A DNA stretch of 64,000 nt. Source: Doryteuthis pealeii (lineage: Eukaryota; Mollusca; Cephalopoda; Myopsida; Loliginidae). Location of the stretch: NCBI GenBank assembly GCA_023376005.1, contig CM042145.1:97870234-97934233 (forward strand), written 5' to 3'. Shown here piece by piece: positions 32,320-42,890 of the stretch. Positions within the stretch are counted from its first letter, which is position 1, and the number at the start of each line of letters is the position of its first letter. Made by a program: the position numbers and the translations under genes. The notes beneath the pieces were generated by a model that was not told where the DNA came from, searched no databases, and worked only from the letters and a program-made list of their open reading frames with translations.

Positions 32320-33170
32320 TGTTCTGAATGAAAATTTTCCAGTTATTTTTGGGTTGTTGATTTGTTTTTTGGTGTCAATGCTTGTGTATTTATCATTTTA
32401 TTATCATAAATTTTTTTTTAAATCTTAAATCAAGCGTTTAAGCGATAAATCGCTTACGCCTCACTCAAATCTGAAACATTTATCTACAAAACTTTACTTG
32501 CCACCATTGTGACTTTACCCGGCCATGAAATAATTATTGCTACTCTTCTCAAAGAGTTCAACAAGTAATTCAAAAAAATCTTTGGTTAAGGTTTTTCAAC
32601 ATATAGAAATCATTAATATTTAAAAAATATGTACAAAATTTAAAGTGTTTACAATTAGCATGTCGTTCAAAAGTTAGACCTTTTTCTTTAGATATAAGAA
32701 TTAAAGATTGTTTATCAATTCAAGAGATTAGTACGCAAACCCAATTATTCACCAAAACGATCTTCACATTCCAGTAGCTTAAAACTGAAAGATTACAAAG
32801 TTGTACAAATACAAGGATAATTGAGATTCTCGGAATATTTGGTTCTGGTTTTTCAGTTAAAAAAAACATTTTCCCAGTAGTTTAAATCTGTACAGTTTTA
32901 TGAATGAAAAAGTGGATGTTTTTTAGTGAGGGTGAACACTTATAGTCAGTAGTGCACAGTATTGATAGTTTTTTTTTTTAAACACCTGTTTCAAGTTGAA
33001 GAGCCAAGATATCTGAGTATAGTTACCAATACTCTTGGCTAACGTGTCTTCTTGTTCTACTATAGTAAAAAAAATTACACGGGAAGTTGCAAATATTTTG
33101 GGGGGAAGGGAAGAAGTGTTATTTTAGATTGCGCATTTAGAAAAAAAACACCTGGCCATAATAAACTATT
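32320..33170 (+). repeat. Unclassified repeat, long form
   Basis: The left part ('ttctgaatgaaaatt', 'ttccagttattttt', 'ggtgtcaatgcttgtgtatt') and the right part ('gtgttattttagattgc') recur next to each other at 34245-34440, where the roughly 650 bp between them are missing. The two are thus long and internally deleted forms of one element. No terminal inverted repeat or coding region recognised. Repeated in copy 2 (about 48069-48905 and 50003-50200). Confidence 0.6.
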
Positions 33171-33279
33171 GATATACGAAACTGTTTGCATGCTGTCAAT
33201 TATTTCCAACCAGAACATCAAAGTTGTTCCATGGAAATGAACTGTGTGGCACTGTGTCTGTTATCTCTTCTCTATCATA

Positions 33280-33816
33280 CGAGGTATGTCAGAAAAGTTC
33301 CAGAAAAGTCACATTCTTCGATGTATCGTCCACTGCCAGTTCTTGTCACAGAGCCAGACAATCAACCAGCATGTCTACAAAGAGATACTGTGGCGTTTGC
33401 TTCGTTCAGTGCGCGGGAAGAGGCGAGAGATGTGGCAGTACAACACGTGAGTGCTTCACCATGACAACACTGCTCTTAATATCCGAGAGTTACTGGTCCA
33501 AAAGAACATATCTGTGCTTGAGCAACCTCCCTACTCGCCCGACCTGGCTCCACGTGATTTTTCCTCTTCCCCAAACTCAAGGGGGTCATCAAGGAAACTC
33601 GTTTTGAAGATTTGTACATAAAAAAGACCGTGACAACAGAGCTACGGAGAATCCCGGAAGAATCATTCCAGGAGTGCATGCAAGCGTGGCAGAGAAGGAT
33701 GGGGAAGTGCATTAGACTCCAGGGGGATTACTTTAACGGGGATAAGTTGTAGTTTGTATTTTGGATTTGACATAATTTTTGTGACACCACTCCAGGAACT
33801 TTTCTGACATACCTCT
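33280..33816 (+). mobile_element. Mariner-type transposon, internally deleted (copy 1)
   Basis: Terminal inverted repeats (CGAGGTATGTCAGAAAAGTTCC and its complement, about 22 bp) lie between TA dinucleotides at 33278-33279 and 33817-33818, the usual target duplication. From about 33360 broken plus-strand frames carry LHHDNTAL and PPYSPDLAPRDF, the second and third catalytic Asp regions of mariner transposases. The N-terminal DNA-binding half is missing, and frameshifts separate the pieces. The family tends to have longer spacing between the two Asp, so a small deletion is likely. Non-autonomous. Confidence 0.85.
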
Positions 33817-33844
33817 TATGGTCTGTATCCAGCAATGTCATTTT

Positions 33845-34085
33845 TGCAATTTATGTTTGTTGTTGTTGGTTGGATTTTATGGCATGTCAACCTATGCTGG
33901 GTTATTTCATGCTGAAGACTATGTTTTATTCATTCTTGATGGGTACTCAATTTTTTTTTAATCTCAATTTTTTTAGTATTATTTGGATTATTTGGACTAT
34001 TGTCCTCATCTTCATTGTTATTTGTACAACGTTTTGGCCGATGTATCCTCCGCCCTTCTTCAGGTATTTCTTGTCGGACTCTGGA
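33845..34085 (-). mobile_element. SINE-A 3' part fused to hammerhead family I relic
   Basis: SINE-A ('tggattttatggcatgtcaa', 'tgctgaagac', 'gatgggtactcaatt') passes at about 33965 into the family I block with 'gtcctcatcttcattgttat', 'tgtacaacgttttggc' and 'cttcttcaggtatttcttg'. On the minus strand CTGAAGA is intact but GAA has become CAAAA, so the ribozyme is broken. Copy 2 at 49603-49825 shows the same fusion and the same loss. Confidence 0.6.
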
Positions 34086-34244
34086 ACTTTCTCGGACTCC
34101 AATTGGACACATAGCCTAGTAGATAAAGGAGTTAGGTTAAGACAGTTCTAAGTGACATTTATTTTCTGGGACATCCTGTTCACTTTCTTAAAACCTTTTG
34201 TCTGTCGTCTCTCATCCCACAACTCTGCATGCTGAGACATGGTA

Positions 34245-34440
34245 CTAAAAATTCTGAATGAAAATTTCCCAGTTATTTTTAGGTTGTTGATTTGTTTTTT
34301 GGTGTCAATGCTTGTGTATTTATCATTTTATTATTATTATCATAGCACAGGAAGTGATAAATGTTGTTGTTGTTTTTTTTGGAGGGTGGGGACAAGTGTT
34401 ATTTTAGATTGCATATCTTTAAAAAAAAACAGCTGTCTTT
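34245..34440 (+). repeat. Unclassified repeat, short form
   Basis: Internally deleted version of 32320-33170, ending in 'gtgttattttagattgca' and a poly-A run. Confidence 0.6.
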
Positions 34441-34711
34441 TTCTGTTCTCTATAATTTCTATCATATGACCTGTATTCACCTTGTGTTGCATCCTGCCCG
34501 TGGAGGAGGAATTGGACAAAAATAAAACTCATTATCATAATCATCATAATACACTGTCAATTTCATCCTTGGTGATTCTAGTTTGTAATTATTACCCACT
34601 TTATTTAATCTACATGTTGTAGATGTGGGTGTCCTGGACATTTTCCGAAAGAATTAAAACTAATACTAACTGGATTAGAATTCGTATACCCGGCTTCTAC
34701 TTCTCTGGATT

Positions 34712-34714
<3 letters not shown>

Positions 34715-34770
<56 letters not shown>
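34715..34770. repeat. (CT)n microsatellite
   Basis: About 50 bp of CT. Shortened to a few units in copy 2 (near 50475), a clear length difference between the copies. Confidence 0.93.
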
Positions 34771-34772
<2 letters not shown>

Positions 34773-34829
34773 CTTCCATATCACGTGATCTACATTCACT
34801 AATAAGCCTCGGGCAAGATGTCTACAAAG

Positions 34830-35333
34830 GATTTCCTGTCCAGGTGGATGACCTTTTCTCAGGGTTTATCACCGACGTTAGACATCCGTTGATTTCTGTG
34901 CACCTGCTTGCCCCACACTCAGTGACACCGACATACATGTCATTCTATTAAACAATATGTGTTCAAATGATACCAGAGTTGCCATCTCTAGTTTACCACA
35001 GTCAAAGAATTACGAAACTGCTTGAACAAGTAGTGGAAACAGCACCCCACAAGGAAGCAGCTGTACGGACACCTGCCTCCTATCTCACATACCATCCGAG
35101 TGAGACGGACAAGACATGTTTGATACTGTTGGAGGAGCAAGGACGACCTCATAAGCGATGTTCTCCTTTGGAAGCCAGCATATGGACATGCTAACGTGGG
35201 CCGCCCAGCAAGGACCTACACTGACCAGCTCTCTGCGGATGCTGGATGCTGCGTAGAAGACCTTCCCTGGTGCAATGAATGATAGAGAAGGTTGGCGAGA
35301 GATTGTCATGAATATCCGTGCTAATTGCGTGAC

Positions 35334-35372
<39 letters not shown>
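34830..35372 (+). mobile_element. LINE 3' end with (GAT)n tail, RTE-like (copy 1)
   Basis: Plus-strand pieces encode GRPARTYTDQLSADAGC-like and MNDREGWREIVMNIRAN sequence, the conserved C-terminal tail of many LINE polyproteins, with an in-frame stop region before it. It runs straight into (GATGAT)n at 35334-35371. Tails of short TGA-type repeats are typical of RTE-clade LINEs. 5'-truncated, frameshifted, not functional. Confidence 0.65.
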
Positions 35373-35374
<2 letters not shown>

Positions 35375-36140
35375 ATTTTCATCCCCCCCACCCCACCCCC
35401 AGATCGATCAAAGATACGTTACATTTAACATTGACAAAAATAACCACCCTGTCGGCTGGGGCTATAGAATAAACCGACTGCACATCTGATGGCTACGGGG
35501 GTGGGGGAGAGAGACCCTGATATCCCCCCATCACCACCGACACCAATTTCTAGGCCAAATGTTGTAAAAACCAGAATTTTTTTTTGTGAATTTTAGCAAA
35601 CGATCTTTGATGCTATTTCCTCAAACAATGATACAAGTAAAAGTAATTTTGGTATCGGTTATCAGTATACTAACACACAACTTTTTTTTTATAGATGGAC
35701 AATTTTATATTTTAAAAAGTGTAAAATCGACCTACCCTAATATATAGTGCTTTTTCAGTGACATACGCCCTACTAATGGTGATGTGTCTAAATCTAACAT
35801 TCATCCCACATGCCTCGGTCAGACCTTATCGATTTCCACAATTGGGTGGCGTTGATTTGATGTCGTCTACTTCCTTTTTTAGGAGACTTACTCTCTTTGA
35901 AGCTATGTCTTACTATGTAATTTAACTTCCTTTGAAGTTCTCCCGCCTATTTTAAGCGTCCTGTTTCGAGTGGGACAATGGTGTTCTTCAGCATGGCAAA
36001 TCCTTTTCTTCCTTTTTATTTTCCCCACATATCCATCTATTTTAACTGACTATAAAGATCTCCAAGCAGTTATAACACAGTTGTCTACAGGACGCTATTT
36101 TACACGAAACAACGTATTTTAATCAGATTTATTACTAAAA
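35373..36140. other. No recognised feature
   Basis: Includes a C-rich stretch near 35382-35402. No gene or named repeat. Confidence 0.35.
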
Positions 36141-36144
36141 ATTA

Positions 36145-36343
36145 ATAAGGACGAACTCATAAGCGACGTTCTTCAGTGGACACCTACACATGGACACATT
36201 AGTTTGGATCGATCAGCAAATGACCTACATTGATCATGTCTGTGCGGATTCTGGGTGTTGTGCGTAGTACCTTCCATGAATCAATGTCTGACAGGGACGT
36301 TTAGTGAGGGAGAGCCATGGGAATGTGTGCTAACAGCGCGATC

Positions 36344-36377
<34 letters not shown>
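36145..36377 (+). mobile_element. LINE 3' end with (GAT)n tail, second, older copy
   Basis: Follows the 34830-35372 sequence in order ('ggacgaactcataagcgacgt', 'gtggacacctacacatgg', 'gaccta-attgatcatgtc', 'gggag-gccatgggaatg') with more substitutions, and ends in the same (GATGAT)n tail at 36343-36376. Confidence 0.6.
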
Positions 36378-36379
<2 letters not shown>

Positions 36380-36395
36380 CTCAGTAAGTTACAAT

Positions 36396-36431
36396 ATATG
36401 TTAAGAGCGAGAGAGAGACAGAGACAGAGAC

Positions 36432-36470
<39 letters not shown>

Positions 36471-36800
36471 AGACAGAGAGGGAGACAGAGTAAGAGTAAG
36501 AGGTAGAAACAATGTTTGAAAAAGAGAGAAATAAAATTTTCTTGGTAAAAATAAGAGAACGAGAAGGAAAAAAAAACAAAAACGAAAGAAAAGGAAAAAA
36601 GAAGAGCAAGGTTTTTGGAGGGCAAGAAATGTGGAGAGCAAGGTTTGTGGTGAGCAAGAAATGAGGAGATGAAGAAATGTGGAGAGGCTCGGAGGAGAGG
36701 AGAGAGATGGATGCAGGTATAGGCTTGTGTAAAGATGAGTAAATGAATGCCACAGGAAACCGAAAGCATAAATTGAATTCGGAGGCAAGCAAGCAAGGAA
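36396..36800 (+). repeat. Purine-rich tract with (GA)n
   Basis: GA and GACA repeats to 36500, then a purine-rich stretch in which 'gagcaaggtttttgg', 'gagcaaggtttgtgg' and 'aagaaatg-ggaga' recur. Minus-strand frames (up to 182 residues) are shared by copy 2 but rich in Ser/Leu, broken by length changes, and I do not regard them as a gene. Confidence 0.7.
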
Positions 36801-37172
36801 GAAATCAGCGAAGTACCGTCGTTGATATTTAATAAAAGCTACGGAAACTAAATGAAAAAAGGTGTCTAAACAAGCGGAGATTTTGGCTGTAAATGAAGAA
36901 TCTGGCAAGGAAATAAGTGGTACAAACAAAATGAGGCAAAGCTAATGAGTTTATGTCTGTCCGTATTAATTTAGCCCGAAAATCCTATCGGTGAGTTGAG
37001 TAAAGATAGTCATGATCACATCGCTCATAGCAGGTCTTTCGCCCGGCATCCAGGGCCCATAAAGAGCTGATTGATGCAGGTTCTTTGCTGGTCAGCCTAC
37101 ACTGGTGTCCACAGGAGATCATCGCTTGAATTATTGAAGCTTTTGTGCTTTGCTTAATAACTTCAAGTAGGT

Positions 37173-37416
37173 TGTATATAGTCGTCGTCGGGGCGGCCTA
37201 AAGTCGGTATTAGCCAGTCAGCGAGGGAGTCTATCCCCTTTTCAATAGAGCTAGACCAAGGAGATTGTTTTAGCATCTGAGGTGGAGCGCCACACCTACC
37301 ATCAGCTCCTTACTTTACCGCACAGATCCCTGTGCTACTCATACGCGAGGACCGGTATCGAACTAGGAACCTTGTGGTTTCTAGCCGAACGCTCTACCGA
37401 CTGAGCTAACCCGGCC
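37173..37416 (-). mobile_element. SINE-C, complete (copy 1)
   Basis: Minus strand. The head GCCGGGTTAGCTCAGTCGGTA with B box GTTCGATACC is nearly a functional tRNA pattern. The body and the 'cgacgacg' 3' end match 21488-21738. A gap of about 15 bp beside the B box distinguishes it from copy 2 (52879-53127). Confidence 0.85.
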
Positions 37417-38030
37417 CATAAAGGCTGTATATAATATATCATATTATAATGGAGATTCGATGTCTGTCCATCTGTAACTAAAACTAAACCACTGCCTACG
37501 TTACAATACTATCGGAAAGTGCGTAAGTTTATCAAAGAGTATTTGATTTATATTTAAAATCATTAATAACTAGAATGATAAATCCTATTTATTAACGATG
37601 TTTCTATGAAAATCTGAGTTATATTTGCCCCAAAACAGCCCATGGTATTAGTACTTTTAAAATTTTGCAAACTGTCTGATATATCACTATGAAATAAAGG
37701 ATTATGAAATATATTTGTGCGGTTTATTTGCATACAGGTTTTAATAAAACCAGGTTTAATAAATAATTACCTGGTGTTATTGATCTCTCATATTATCGTT
37801 TTATTCTCCGCCGTATTAAAATCAATTTAATGAATGATTTTGTATAGAAATTAATTAGAATATAATTAAAATTAAAAAATCTTATGCGTTCTTATTTAAT
37901 TTCGTTAGTCTTTCTAATTCAATATATTACATTACATTAAAACTTATGAAGGAAGGGTGGATGGGTTTAGGATCCGACGATATTCTGTAGATAGAAGGAA
38001 AGTGGTCAAGAAATGAACAACTCAAAACAA
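37417..38030. other. No recognised feature
   Basis: AT-rich sequence with no supported gene. Confidence 0.35.
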
Positions 38031-38033
38031 GTC

Positions 38034-38067
38034 ACAGTTTCGTCCGTGTTCACAGACGTCTTCAGTC
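38034..38067 (-). ncRNA. Hammerhead ribozyme candidate, family K (copy 1)
   Basis: Minus strand: CUGAAGA (38059-38065), one C, a 7-bp stem II GUCUGUG/CACGGAC with loop AA, then GAA and ACUGUG. The cleavage-side sequence differs from copy 2 by a 10-nt deletion between short direct repeats, which removes an acceptable UH. Copy 2 instead has an altered CUGAAGG. This is the only family not beside (TA)n. Confidence 0.5.
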
Positions 38068-38726
38068 ATTGTAACTTTATTAAAGCAAAGCATACGTTTA
38101 AGTACAGGTGGCGGCGGTGGCGCCGGGAAGGTCAAGGGGGTAAGTGTGTAGTGATGTGAGATAAGGAGGAACGGGGAATTTTTGGTAGAATGGGGTCGCT
38201 GGGTCAGTTGTGTGGATGGGTAGGGGATATTTGTTTGAAGTGAGGAGGCGGTGATACTGGTTGATGGGTCAATTGGTGTGGTAGGTTTTGTCCGGGTGTA
38301 GGCATATATTCATTTATGTGAGTATATGTAGATGTGTAGCTAAATGATGTTTATATTAGTGGGGAAGCCTGAAGGATGCGTATTCCTGCTAGTACATATA
38401 ATTTATATACACTAGCAAAAAAAAAAAATCACGACAGACGATAATCGAAATAATTTTTAGTCACTAGGAACCGATAAAAATTTGAGCAAATGCTAGATTT
38501 AGGTTTAATTTAGCCGAATTTCCTCTTCAAACGTGCGGTTATGGTTTTTGGGTGAATAAAAAGCTCAAAAATACACCATGCCATTTTCATTAAAATAAGA
38601 ACCAACAAAGAAGGTGGACACACAGATTAAGAAACATCCAAGTCAACCCAAGTCAACCCAAGTCAACCAAAGAAGAAGACTAATGCATAGAAGTTACAAG
38701 ATGATAGAAGAAACAAGTTATATAAG

Positions 38727-39219
38727 TGTTATATATTGTACAAACGGAAATATGAATTTCCGGTTTTATTAAACAAAGAAATATAACAACTGCCCGTTAT
38801 CAGATCAAGAGTTAAAAATGCGTAGGAGTAGCTATGAATATAAAAGAACCGAGGGCTCGAGACAGGTCAGTCGTCAGTCAGCCCAGGAGGCAGGCAGCCG
38901 GAGAGTGAGGTGATCGGAGTCAGTAATCGGGAGAGTCGGTGCGAGTTAGTTGGCCGAGCGGGATCTCGTGTAGTTGGTGTTGAAAAAGCTAGCCTTAATA
39001 TTTACCAACTGAAAAAGCTTGTCACCCAGAAATTTAATCGAAGGACCGAAAGTCTAAAGACTGAATATATTAATTAAACTGACCCTCTCTCTCTCGAAGT
39101 TAAGAAGCTTGAATTTATTTCAATAAACTTCTGGAGGATAACTTTGGTGTTATTGTCATCCCTTACAACGAAGATAAAACTATTGCAATTTAGTACCGTG
39201 ACGACGACGCTACGTTACA
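38727..39219 (+). mobile_element. Solo LTR, 493 bp (copy 1)
   Basis: Begins TGTTATATATTG and ends CTACGTTACA (TG...CA) with TAAG on both sides (38723-38726 and 39220-39223), or ATAAG if the terminal A is shared. It contains a TATAAA (38839-38844) and an AATAAA (39122-39127) in the right order for U3-R-U5. No primer binding site or internal coding region adjoins, so it is a solo LTR. It has inserted just outside the mariner MITE at 39226. Superfamily not decided. Confidence 0.78.
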
Positions 39220-39225
39220 TAAGTA

Positions 39226-39558
39226 CGAGGATGAGTAAAAAAAGTAATGCTATTTTCTTTATTTTTTTCGACATAACGTTAATACGCTTGGGAAAGGTAT
39301 GAATCCAACTACGCTCCCGTCAGCTATGGATAAATTCGTCGTCGTCGGAGCCGCCAAATGTTGGTATCAGCCAGACAGCGAGGGAGACTATCTCCTTTTC
39401 ACTGAAGTTTTTATAATGAGTTCGATTCTGATTGTGCACCCCCTACTTCTGGCCTTGTGTCACATCTAAGCTAAGCTTAGTAAATAACTATACATGTTCC
39501 TAGGTTCGTAATTATACCTGTTCTAAACAAAACGGCATTGCTTTTTGACTCACCATCG
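39226..39558. mobile_element. Mariner MITE interrupted by SINE pieces
   Basis: Ends CGAGGATGAGTAAAAAAAG and TTTTTGACTCACCATCG, inverted, next to TA. The right end ('aattatacctgttctaaac') matches the right end of the mariner fold-back at 28.5-29.0 kb. In the middle lie a SINE-B piece ('aatacgcttgggaaaggtat') and a SINE-C piece ('tcgtcgtcggagccgcc', 'agacagcgaggga'). Confidence 0.65.
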
Positions 39559-40074
39559 TATGAGTATAATAAGATAAATAATACAGCACTCTTTGCTTCT
39601 AGTCTTGTGCCAGACTATGGAAAGCTTTACAAATGACTACTGTCACTAAGTTGTAAAAACACAACGATTAACATTTGACTTTTGAGTTTTCTCAGAATTT
39701 TTGCAAATGTAGCAGAAAACGAAATTTTCAGATATCAAAATTAAAGAAATAAATGTCAATACTGACTCCTCGAATGAGTAAACTACAAGTATGTGGACGT
39801 TTACTGTCCATTCTTCTTTTTTTTTTTTCGTGTATACGAAATCGCCAAAGTCTAAGGACTCCGCTAGGGTCAAAGCAACACACAGTGGACAGCTTGAATC
39901 ATGGCTTATTTAATGTGTACGTGACAACATCTTGACTCTTCTTGCGGCTTTTGGCAACAATAAATACGGATAGCAAAGACCTTCTAACTTTGGAAATTTA
40001 TTCTTCAGTAGTGGATATGTTTAGAAAAGACTGAAACTATCAAACCAGTTGCCATTATTTAGAACTCATTGACT
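39559..40074. other. No recognised feature
   Basis: Contains a poly-T run near 39817 whose length differs between the copies. Short frames on both strands are not supported. Confidence 0.35.
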
Positions 40075-40580
40075 TTTTAATTCTTTGCCTACCTTAAACC
40101 ACTCACTACGGCTCTCCCATTACACCAAAGGAAAGTACAAAAACTGATAGTTCATGATAATTGAGCATACAAACTCAGATTACTATAATAATAGGACTTT
40201 ATTTGAATAGAATAAGTTCTGAGGTGAATAGATAGTAAAATTTGAAATATTCCATCATTCAGGTAAAATATCCAAGAAGATTTAGTTGAGAAGTCATTGA
40301 ATTCTATCTAACGGCAACCGTTAGATAGAATTCAATGAATTCTCAACTCTTTGCCTACTTTAAGCCGCTAACAGCGACTCCTCCACCAGGAACTGTTTCT
40401 ACGCATACCACATACAAGCAAAGTACAAAAACCGATCGGTCGTTCAGTATAATTGAGCATAAGGATTCACATTACAATAATAATAGGACTTTATTTGAGG
40501 AGAATGAGTTCTGAGGTGAAAAGATAAACTTTGAAATATCCCATCATACAATTAAAAATACCAAGACAATTTGGTACAGC
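40075..40580. repeat. Diverged tandem pair with a palindrome at the junction
   Basis: Units 40081-40285 and 40345-40580 share 'ttctttgcctac', 'gataattgagcat', 'aataataggactttattt' and 'gttctgaggtgaa'. Between them an almost perfect palindrome (40298-40345: 'cattgaattctatctaacgg', CAA, and the complement) could form a hairpin of about 24 bp. Copy 2 preserves it (about 55981-56028). Confidence 0.75.
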
Positions 40581-40659
40581 CATGGGGAAAAATTTGATAG
40601 CCAAAGAGTTAAAGCTACACATTGTGACTTGGTTGAAATATATGTTTGTTTATGTAAAT

Positions 40660-41392
40660 CAGTTTTTCTCAAAGTGGGCGGTACCGCACTCTGGGTTAGT
40701 GAAAAGATCTAGGGGTGGTGAGGCAAACAGGGATGGTGGGTGGCGGTGAGCCAAAAGAGGCGATGGGAGTGAAAGAGTGGTATTCGGTGCAGTCAATAAA
40801 CAACTAGTTTTTTTTTTTGCAAAATCTAAATGATAAAATATGTCATAAGTACTAAGGTACAGGAACACATATGCAGTTTATACAGAATAAAACTGAATTA
40901 TAAACGAATGCATAGTTTTGTAATATAGTCCGAAATCGGAGTCAAAAGTCTGAACATTTGCTTGAAGCATGTGTACAAACGAACAGTGGTACACTAGTTA
41001 CCATAAGCCGCCCAGACAGGCTAAAGAGTAATGTCATTAGACAACTGTAAGGGCCAAAACTCAACTCAGAAAATTCCTGAAATTTGGGATCTACGTCTTC
41101 TTCTAAATGCCTGATATCCCTGCAACAAGCACATCCACACCATTAACACTAACTGTGAAGACAATTAACTATATTGCTACAGTTAATGTTCAGATGTTGA
41201 TTTACTCTTCCATACTGCTGACACAACTAAATCTGATAAATAAATTGATTTAATAAATTAGGTTTTATTTGTGAAATATATATTTGTGTTTAATCTTGTT
41301 TTCAATTTGAAACATACAAAAAATAATGTGATCGCATGTGTGTATGAGGGAAGCCAAGGGACCCGTACCCTGAAAAAGGTTGGGGACCACTG
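40660..41392. mobile_element. Non-autonomous hAT transposon, 733 bp (copy 1)
   Basis: Starts CAGTTTTTCTCAAAGTGGGC and ends AAAAAGGTTGGGGACCACTG, inverted ends of the hAT type. The 8-bp target duplication ATGTAAAT is exact at 40652-40659 and 41393-41400. The interior has no transposase. Copy 2 occupies 56347-57083 with the same duplication. Confidence 0.88.
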
Positions 41393-41400
41393 ATGTAAAT

Positions 41401-41600
41401 GACAGATTTCGTATTTCATTCATTCCTTCATTGTTTTTCCTTTTCTTTGCTCCTTCATTTCATTTTTTCATTCATTGTTTCCTTTTCTTTGACAGTTCAT
41501 TTCATTCATTCTTTTTCATTTTCTTTCTTCTTCCTTCCTTCCTTCGTTCATTTTCATTTTCTTTACTCTCTCATTCCAATTTTACAAAAAAAAATAAGAT
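41401..41600 (+). repeat. (CATT)n/(CTTT)n pyrimidine tract
   Basis: Begins directly after the hAT target duplication. Copy 2 (57092-57290) differs by small length changes. Confidence 0.8.
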
Positions 41601-41712
41601 GTATATTTTATTGAATTCATGGTCACCAGCAATTTTCCTTTATAAAACGATGTGCGCTCGGATTCTGTAGAAACAAAAATACAGATAGACCGACAAACAT
41701 AGATATTTTTTT

Positions 41713-41812
<100 letters not shown>

Positions 41813-41831
41813 CTGAAATGGATACAATAGA

Positions 41832-41868
41832 AACCTACTCGAGTTTCACCATAAGGATCTTCAGGGCC
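41832..41868 (-). ncRNA. Hammerhead ribozyme, family E, left arm
   Basis: Minus strand: stem I GGCC/GGUU (two G-C and two G-U pairs), CUGAAGA, a short stem II CC/GG with loop UUAU inside a U-U mismatch, GAA, stem III by palindrome ACUCGAGU, and UA. Confidence 0.68.
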
Positions 41869-42024
41869 AAATCCACTGAATTAATCGAGGTACCGATTAA
41901 TTGCAGCCGATTACACGTGTGTTCATTGAATAAGATATTTCGTTATTTATTTATTTATCTTATTCAATGAACACACGTGTAATCGGCTGCAATTAATCGG
42001 TACCTCGATTAATTCAGTGGATTT

Positions 42025-42061
42025 GGCCCTGAAGATCCTTATGGTGAAACTCGAGTAGGTT
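42025..42061 (+). ncRNA. Hammerhead ribozyme, family E, right arm
   Basis: Same 37-nt structure on the plus strand: CUGAAGA 42029-42035, GAA 42046-42048, ACUCGAGU 42049-42056, cleavage after A 42057. The weak point is the very short stem II. Confidence 0.68.
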
Positions 42062-42383
42062 TCTGTTGTATCCATTTCTTTAATAAATTTGCTCTACTTT
42101 GTATTGAGCACTTTGTATTTGTTTTATCGTGGACTTAACCCCTGGATTTTGTGCACCTCCAACGACCGTGCCCATATTCACCGGTAAGCCACCTTTTATC
42201 TATATAAATACAATATATATATATATATATAAGGTTTGTTTAGAATGGCTTTTTGCCGATAATTTTTGGGAGAATAAGTGCTTAATTGGAGTCGGACCTA
42301 ATTTTGAAAATTAATTAATTAATAATGAATTAGGCGGGAATACCTTATTAAATGCATGGCTAAACAAATCGAGAAAAATCAAT

Positions 42384-42425
42384 CTCTGTATGTACATTTC
42401 GGCCTATTAGGCCTCATCAGCAGAG
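42384..42425 (-). ncRNA. Hammerhead ribozyme, type I, family A, inverted copy (complete)
   Basis: Same 42-nt structure as the two plus copies, with no core change: CUCUG/CAGAG stem I, CUGAUGA, GGCC/GGCC stem II, GAA, AUGUACAU stem III, UA. Confidence 0.88.
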
Positions 42426-42766
42426 CTATAGATCGGAAGACCGCCCTGTGCGTGATTTGAAACCGGACTGCCAAGCTGACAGGCCGATCCCATAACCTCT
42501 ACACTAAAGGGACCTCTTAGATTTTATGATTTGTTTAGAGTAGGTTAATATTCCTCTTCTAGTGACTTTTATTACACGACGATATGATAAGTTGTAAACA
42601 ATGTTTGTTTAGAATGGCTTTTTGCCGATAATTTTTGGGAGAATAAGTGCTTAATTGGAGTCTAAACAAACCTTGTTTACAACTTATCATATCGTCGTGT
42701 AATAAAAGTCACTAGAAGAGGAATATTAACCTACTCTAAACAAATCATAAAATCTAAGAGGTCCCT

Positions 42767-42820
42767 TTAGTGTAGAGGTTATGGGATCGGCCTGTCAGCT
42801 TGGCAGTCCGGTTTCAAATC
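42767..42820 (+). promoter_or_regulatory. tRNA-like A and B boxes (probable pol III promoter), unit 1
   Basis: A-box-like TTAGTGTAGAGG at 42767-42778 and B-box-like GGTTTCAAATC at 42810-42820, spacing as in tRNA genes. Repeated 369 bp downstream and, inverted, at about 42454-42507. Function as an internal promoter is inferred. Confidence 0.6.
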
Positions 42821-42848
42821 ACGCACAGGGCGGTCTTCCGATCTATAG

Positions 42849-42890
42849 CTCTGCTGATGAGGCCTAATAGGCCGAAATGTACATACAGAG
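42849..42890 (+). ncRNA. Hammerhead ribozyme, type I, family A, tandem copy 1 (complete)
   Basis: Stem I CUCUG/CAGAG (5 bp), CUGAUGA (42854-42860), stem II GGCC/GGCC with loop UAAUA, GAA, stem III from the palindrome AUGUACAU, cleavage after A at 42885. All core positions match, the stems are fully paired and the length is 42 nt. The clearest ribozyme in the window. Confidence 0.9.

Larger units (their letters stand above)
41814..42080. mobile_element. Palindromic element with two hammerheads, family E (copy 1)
   Basis: Two near-identical inverted arms of about 122 bp (from 'aaatggatacaatagaaacc' inward) meet at a TTATT-rich centre of about 25 bp. Each arm holds one hammerhead. A weak B-box-like GGTACCTCGATTAA lies 30 nt before each core. 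The left end abuts (TA)n. Confidence 0.78.

Noticed and set aside
33224..33607. 127-residue frame as a host gene
   Set aside because: It is a shifted reading of the deleted mariner transposase, whose correct frame gives the HHDN and YSPD motifs.
36340..36376. CTGATGATGATG runs as hammerhead cores
   Set aside because: The match comes from the (GAT)n tail of the LINE. There is no stem II or GAA in place.
36301..36929. Minus-strand frames of 131-182 residues, repeated at 52.0-52.6 kb
   Set aside because: Three overlapping frames are open together, and composition is Ser/Leu/Phe-rich from GA repeats. The copies differ by frame-breaking length changes. Presence in both copies only reflects the large repeat.
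37173..37416. A functional tRNA gene in the SINE-C head
   Set aside because: A and B boxes are good, but the acceptor stem does not close and the SINE body follows directly, as in all other copies.
38870..38900. CUGACGA on the minus strand of the LTR
   Set aside because: It lies within 'cagtcgtcagtcag' repeats and is not followed by a hairpin and GAA.
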